Of a stretch of DNA of 64,000 nt, positions 59,079-64,000 are shown piece by piece (positions within the stretch are counted from its first letter, which is position 1; every line of letters starts with the position of its first letter). The position numbers were made by a program, and so were the translations under genes. The DNA is taken from positions 310,001 to 374,000 of the forward strand of contig BPQB01000024.1 in NCBI GenBank assembly GCA_019973155.2. The letters are read 5' to 3'. The notes under the pieces were generated by a model. That model was not told the DNA's origin, searched no databases, and saw only the letters and a program-made list of their open reading frames with translations. Source of the DNA: Phanerochaete sordida. Its lineage: Eukaryota > Basidiomycota > Agaricomycetes > Polyporales > Phanerochaetaceae.

Positions 59079-60477
59079 GTCTGTGTCGATTGATTAGTGA
59101 GCAGCTCTTGTAGATGCACAGACACGCACCTGGAAGTCGAGTAGAGGGAATTTCGAGAGTGGTCAATTTTCCACCGCGATTGTATCGAGGAGCGGACAGT
59201 TCCCGTTCAGTCTGGATACCGCAAGCCTACGGCTCTTATACTCCTCAATCTCGACCCAAAGCCGCACAGGACGCTGGCGTCGATGCATTGCAATCACGTC
59301 CTGGAGTCACCGGACAAATGAGCGACGACACGCCCAATCATAGCGATGAAATGCGTAGCCCAGGCGTCCTCGTGAGATGGAACGGGCAAAGTACGCCGCG
59401 TGCTTTGTGCTGTCCCACCGTCTAGAGGAAGAGAGGGTTAAATCGCGGCACGGGACGACGAGCGTTACGCTGTAGCCTGGTTTAACCTCGCAAACCTATC
59501 GTGACAGCGCATTGATACTTGACGGCCTAAAGTCGGAAAGTGAAGACGCAGCATTTATGTCTGCTGCTGCTACGCGCAGAATGTGCCATAGCTTCCCCTA
59601 AGAAGTGAACCGCAGAGCGGACCAATAAGGGGTAGGTTATGCTGCACATGCGCGCGACACACCCCGCCGCGCCGCACTATGAAAGAGGCGTGAGGGAGTC
59701 ATCGACAACCTGTACTAGATTCACGAACAAAGGCGCACCATTGAAACGTTTGTCGAGCATCGAACCATAATGCGTGTCAGATGGAGGATTTCTCGCGATT
59801 TTCTGGCCGCGCGCGAGGGCGCATTTTATCGAGCTTACCAACCGTAACGAGTGACGTGTTGTTAAGTTGTGCTATTCGACCGCGTTGTTCAGACGATTGG
59901 GCCGTAACGCGTAGAAGTTGGTGCCAGGTGCGGCGAATTTCCAGGCGAAAGAAGGAGGTGGATGCACAAACATGACCGGATGGGGCATGCGATCGCGGGT
60001 GTCTCAATGACACGGGAAACAGCGTATATCCAGCAGCTTCGTCCATTTTGGTTCGGTTGTGTCGCCGAGGTTACCCGAACCGGTTCGATTTTCTCAAAAC
60101 AGCCAGCTGAACCGGGCACGGTGACGCTTACGTAACCACGGCGATCCAGCTGCGCCGCGCCCATCTTGCGCTCACCGCTCGCCACGCCAAGCTGCGTCGC
60201 CCCTCGTTTGCAAAGTATTTTGTCTTTGTCTTGGACACTAATCGCAGTATCTCGCGCGCATGCTCTCGATGAGCAGCAGCTCGCGCGTTGAGCCAGCTTC
60301 CAAGGTTCGAGCCAGAGCTTACTAGTACTCCGTACGTGCCAGTGAAACGATCCGACGTCTGTGTTTCACTCTGCGCGACGAAATATGGTTTGTAGATCCG
60401 ACTGACAACCGCGCAGACCGATATGAGTCGACGCGATCGCTACGCTTCAACATCGCTCTCTCTCTTGGCTACAAACC
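59079..60477. promoter_or_regulatory. Divergent intergenic region, cellulase and acyltransferase promoters
   Basis: TATAAGAG (minus strand, 59240-59233) is a plausible TATA box for the cellulase. GCGGGG (minus strand, near 59668) fits the Cre1/Mig1 carbon-repressor core SYGGRG but could be chance. No gene is recognised in the rest. Confidence 0.4.
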
Positions 60478-61837
60478 ATGGCTGGCCACGCTAACCCGCC
60501 GAGCGACGTCGAACATCGCGCTCCATTACCGATTTTCACCCATTTTATCCTCCCGCAGTTCATCGTCTGCGTCGTCATCGCGCTGCACCCAAGCTTTACG
60601 ATCCGGCTGGCAACATGGGTCAGCATCGCGGCGGTGCTTCTCTCTGCGGTACGATACGACACCGGGGCAATTTTCCAAAACTACTCCATGGGGACTGCAT
60701 TCGCGGCACTGTCGCTCAATGCTCTCGTCCTCCTGCTTTCAGATCCTATGACTGAATGCCGACATGAGGCGCAGAAGGCTGCCATGGTAGACATGCCGCT
60801 GTGGCAGAGGATTTACAACGCAGAGTGCATCACAGTCAATACCAGAGGCATCGGTTGGAACTATCAGGTATGCTACAAGTCAAGCTAAACACACCCTCGC
60901 ATCTCACTAGGTCCCGTAGATACCGCACCTTCCTCTGCCGCCCGCGTCCACCCGCTGCCGCTTCATCCTGCACCAAACGCTGCGCCTCGCGCGCTTCCTG
61001 CTCCTGCTAGACCTGGTGCAGACCTACATCGACCTGAACTCAGCTATCGTCTTTCCGAGCGGTTCCCTGTCAATCTGGCATCCCGGGCTGGGGCGCCGCG
61101 CGCTCTTTGTCTGGGCCTACGCGACCAAGTCGCTCTGCGCGGTCACGATACCGTACGATACCGCCTCGATTATCGCAATCGCGCTCGGGCTCTCGCCGCC
61201 CAAGGCGTGGCCGCTCGCGTTCGGCGCATGGAAAGACGCTTACACCCTCCGTCGCTTCTGGGGGTGAGTGCCCTCTCTCGTTCTACTATAAATCTGCTAA
61301 TATGCCCTTTGCTAGACGCGTCTGGCAGCAACAAATGCGACGAGTAAGCACGGTCCGTTCCCAGGTCCTCGGTTGCGCCGCTGACGATCGTCCCAGTTCG
61401 TCACCGCCATCGGCAAATATCTCGCGTGCACCCTCCGCTGCACGCCCGGCAGCTGGGCGTCCTCGCACGTCCAGCTCTTCACGGCCTTCGTCGTCTCAGG
61501 CCTCGCGCACGTTCCGGGCGACACGATGATCCATCCGCGTTTCACGGGCGCGTCCTTCGCGTTCTTCCCCGCACAGGCCGTGGCGATCACGCTCGAGGAC
61601 TTTGTCGTCGACGTCGCGCGGAAGGTGGGGGTGAGAGAGGGGACGTGGACAAGGGTGCTGGGCTATGTGTGGACGGCGGCGTGGTTGACGTATAGCGTTG
61701 CGTGGTTCGCGGATAATGCGGCGCGCTCGGGTATGGCGCAGGATCATCTACCATTCCAGCCTCACGTTGTGCGTCCGCTCATGGGCACTATCGGGAATGC
61801 GACGGGCATTGATCTCGTGCGCTGGATGGCGGCGTGA
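60478..61837 (+). CDS. Wax-synthase-like membrane O-acyltransferase
   Basis: Exons 60478-60867, 60920-61263, 61316-61343 and 61397-61837 give 400 aa; the acceptor before 60920 was chosen because the earlier one meets a stop at once. Several hydrophobic segments suggest a multi-pass membrane protein (for example FILPQFIVCVVIALHP, AFAALSLNALVLLL and LARFLLLLDLVQ). NTRGIGWNYQ, the FWGRVWQQQMRR segment and FVVSGLAHVPGD (His292, the likely catalytic residue) are typical of the fungal wax-synthase/terpenoid acetyltransferase group of the MBOAT superfamily. It probably moves an acyl or acetyl group to an alcohol; the substrate cannot be read from sequence. No biosynthetic cluster partners are seen nearby. 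Confidence 0.85.
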
Positions 61838-62181
61838 GCAATCACCAGGGCCTTTCTCTGCAGCCCACTTCTGCTCGCAGAGGTTGCGAAATATATATGG
61901 CTGTATTTCGGGGCCCATGCGCGTTTGGCAGTTTCGTGCGCCTGAGAACCTTCGTGACATTGGCGTCAGCGCGGAAGGCGCAGTTCGTGATCTTGAATCA
62001 CCTGCCGCATCATCCTTGCCATCTAACGCACACAGCCCTACGCAGCCATATACTGCCTGCCAGCAAACTCTTCATCGCCGCGTACGTGGGATTCGTCCTC
62101 ACCTTGCCAGCACTCGCGACAACCTCCAGAGTATATTCACGGACCGTCTCCCATCCACAAGGAAGAGGCCAGGTCCACACC
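61838..62181. other. Spacer between acyltransferase and truncated MAPKKK
   Basis: An open frame runs through from the acyltransferase stop into the next gene, but it lacks BCK1/STE11 similarity before about 62200 and starts without ATG, so I treat it as non-coding or as 5' untranslated sequence. Confidence 0.4.
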
Positions 62182-63692
62182 ATGCACTCGGAAAGCGACA
62201 GCAACTCTGGCACCACATGGGCACCGCGTCCCCCTCCGGCGGAAATATTGGAGCGCCTAGAGGAGTACTTCCCAGAGGACGACGTTGACGAGCCCGTCAT
62301 GGATGCGCCATCTGGTGACCCCTCGCCAGCAGAGACCACGGCAGATGACACACCAAAGCCGGCGGCGGAGGAGCATGCACCTCGCAAGAAGTCGATCCGC
62401 GTCGTTGCCGCAGAACGCCATCGTACCAATCCCGACAGCGGTGCTGGCCTCGCTGCGCTGCGAAAACGTAACACGAAGCTCTGGGTCGACCGGCTCGAAG
62501 CGGCGCCGACTTACTCTCAAGCTGGTCTGGAGCGGCCGCTTCCTAGTACCAGTGCCGCTTCGCCTGCTATCGCAAGGCGTAAGTTGTTTTATGTCTGTTT
62601 GATGATGTCGTGATCTGATATGAACCTAGCCGTATTTCGCTGGGTTCGTGGCGAGCTTATTGGCAGGGGCTCCTACGGCAAGGTGTATCTGGGCCTCAAC
62701 GCTAACACTGGTGAGATGATGGCCGTCAAGCAGGTCGAGATGCCGCAGACTTCAGATGATAAGAACGACCCCCGCACGATCACCATCGTCGAGACGTTGA
62801 AACACGAGTCAGAGACGTTGAAGGATCTTGATCATCCAAACATCGTCCAGTATCTTGGTTTCGAGGAAACGCCACAATTCATGAGCATGTAAGAGATCCA
62901 CTCATCGTCCTTTTCTCAGGGCTAATTGTGATTATTCCTAGCTTCCTGGAATATGTACCAGGTGGCTCGATTGCGAGCTGCCTACGGAAACACGGCAGGT
63001 TCGACGAAGATGTGACTATGTCTTTCACCAGTCAAATCTTAAGCGGCCTTGAGTATCTACACTCCCAGGGTATTTTGCACCGAGTATATTCTGTTTCAAG
63101 TGTGCCGGTGACATGGCTGACCCGGCCTGCAGAACTTGAAAGGGGAGAATATCCTCTTGGAGACGAGTGGGACCTGCAGGATATCTGATTTCGCAATCGC
63201 GCAGCGTACGGACGACATCGACAGTGCGGATGCTCACGCAACCATGCAAGGCACTGTGTTTTGGATGGCTCCCGAAGTCATCGACGCCAAGAAAGGATAC
63301 AATGCCAAAATTGACATCTGGAGTGTTGGCTGCGTGGTCTCCGAGATGTGGACCGGGCAGCGTCCGTGGAGTGGAATGGAAGCGATGGCTGTTCTCCTTC
63401 ATGTGAGTTTTTTATAACGTTGCTCGGCGATTGCTTTATGTTGCTAATTATGCTCCAGGTGTATAAGACCAAGCAGGGACCTCCTATTCCCGATGACATC
63501 AACCTATCTCCGCTTGCGAAAGACTTCCGCCAGAAATGCTTCGCCATGTCAGCCGTATCTGCAGTCTGACACGATTATCTTACTGACATTCCCGCTCTCA
63601 GCCAACCTGACGAACGCCCGACCGCTGCGAAATTGCGACTTCATCCATACCTCGAGCTTCCGCCGGATTGGGAATTCACTGGATTCAAGTAG
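62182..63692 (+). CDS. N-terminally truncated BCK1/STE11-like MAPKKK copy, probable pseudokinase
   Basis: Exons 62182-62578, 62630-62888, 62942-63083, 63133-63402, 63459-63547 and 63602-63692 close in frame to 415 aa. The pre-kinase part has [21 protein letters not shown] and [11 protein letters not shown], as in basidiomycete BCK1-type MAPKKKs. The kinase domain has GRGSYG (144-149), K166, [33 protein letters not shown] and [16 protein letters not shown]. Two essential positions differ: HRD is HRN (N267, set by the splice CGA|AAC) and DFG is DFA (A287). Orthologues are far longer, with N-terminal regulatory domains that are missing here. It is either a pseudokinase or a decaying partial duplicate. 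Its introns argue against a retrocopy. Confidence 0.8.
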
Positions 63693-63882
63693 AGACGTTT
63701 CACACTCCCTTTATCTGACAGCGCTACATGGGGTCTAGATCTCTATATCGTCTTATTTATACCAATTCTACATTGCATGCTAACAGCGTAGATGTCGCAC
63801 ACTGGTCCAGACCTTCTTTTCGGCTTACTTGTACTGCTGAATTTTGCACGAAAGGGGCGCCTTCTGACTTATACGTGCGCGT
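63693..63882. other. Spacer
   Basis: 3' flank of the truncated MAPKKK. No feature is recognised. Confidence 0.4.
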
Positions 63883-64000
63883 CTGGTAGCAACAAATGCG
63901 AAGGGTATGCTCAGCTCTCCCGCAAGTCCTTAGCTGGACCACTCACATATGCATCGCCCCAGTTCGACTTCGCTGTGGGCATGTATATCTCGCGCAGCCT
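63883..64000 (+). pseudogene. Wax-synthase-like gene fragment with in-frame stop, cut by window end
   Basis: GTCTGGTAGCAACAAATGCGAAGG at about 63883-63905 matches the short exon of the acyltransferase upstream (GTCTGGCAGCAACAAATGCGACGA) but has TAG in place of CAG. A following intron-like stretch ends CCCCAG, then TTCGACTTCGCTGTGGGCATG matches the start of the next exon (FVTAIGKYL versus FDFAVGMYI). The preceding exons are absent, so this is a 5'-truncated, stop-bearing copy that continues past the window. Confidence 0.65.

Noticed and set aside
59660..59680. GCGGGG as a functional carbon-repressor site of the cellulase
   Set aside because: A single 6-bp match in a GC-rich region is expected by chance; noted only as possible.
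61834..62181. Upstream extension of the MAPKKK-like open frame starting at 61834
   Set aside because: It begins with GTG overlapping the acyltransferase stop, and has no BCK1/STE11 similarity before about 62200.

Overview
The window is nuclear DNA from a filamentous mushroom-forming fungus, most likely a wood-decaying Agaricomycete of polypore type. This rests on dense genes with 50-60 bp GT-AG introns, many FunK1 (fungal-specific) protein kinases, a secreted GH7 cellulase, a wax-synthase-like acyltransferase and a BCK1/STE11-type MAPKKK copy. Nothing is bacterial: there are no operons, CRISPR arrays or ribosome binding sites. The genus cannot be fixed from sequence alone.

Positions 1-57137 are almost entirely a FunK1 array: 18 gene models (17 with a closed reading frame, one broken by a 5-bp duplication), a truncated C-terminal relic at 48420-48870 and relics at the left edge (1-570). 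The order is one minus gene (882-3723); a plus block (4501-29519) interrupted once by an unrelated possible Rec114-like gene (25224-26665); a minus block (29709-38140); a plus block (40092-48313); then relic(-), gene(-), gene(+), gene(-) up to 57137. I rebuilt each gene from splice sites. Every model except the frameshifted one closes in frame, and intron positions are shared: one after an N-terminal module (phase 0), one just before the HRD segment (phase 1), one just after the DWD segment (phase 0).

The array holds two classes. Class A (14 genes) has a 41-52 codon first exon, a 137 or 140 nt catalytic exon and a C-terminal two-part basic motif (KRKA/E-type, then RRSKRL/I-type). Class B (4 genes plus the 48420 relic) has an 81-91 codon first exon, a 155-185 nt catalytic exon and a longer Lys/Arg-rich tail. 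Three of the four class B genes have altered catalytic residues (HGD plus GWH; HQD; GWD), and one class A gene has NWD for DWD. The array therefore mixes likely active kinases with likely pseudokinases. A motif with core GGCCACTCG or a close variant lies about 105-185 bp upstream of 11 of the 18 starts.

From 57.6 kb onward the content is ordinary accessory sequence: a GH7 cellulase (minus), a wax-synthase-like membrane acyltransferase (plus), an N-terminally truncated BCK1/STE11-like kinase whose HRD reads HRN and DFG reads DFA, and a wax-synthase pseudogene fragment with an in-frame stop at the right edge.

The genes share no obvious pathway. The window reads as a birth-and-death gene family locus, with tandem and segmental copies, a near-identical conversion-like tract, a fresh frameshift and truncated remnants. 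A role in signalling, development or self-recognition is speculation.
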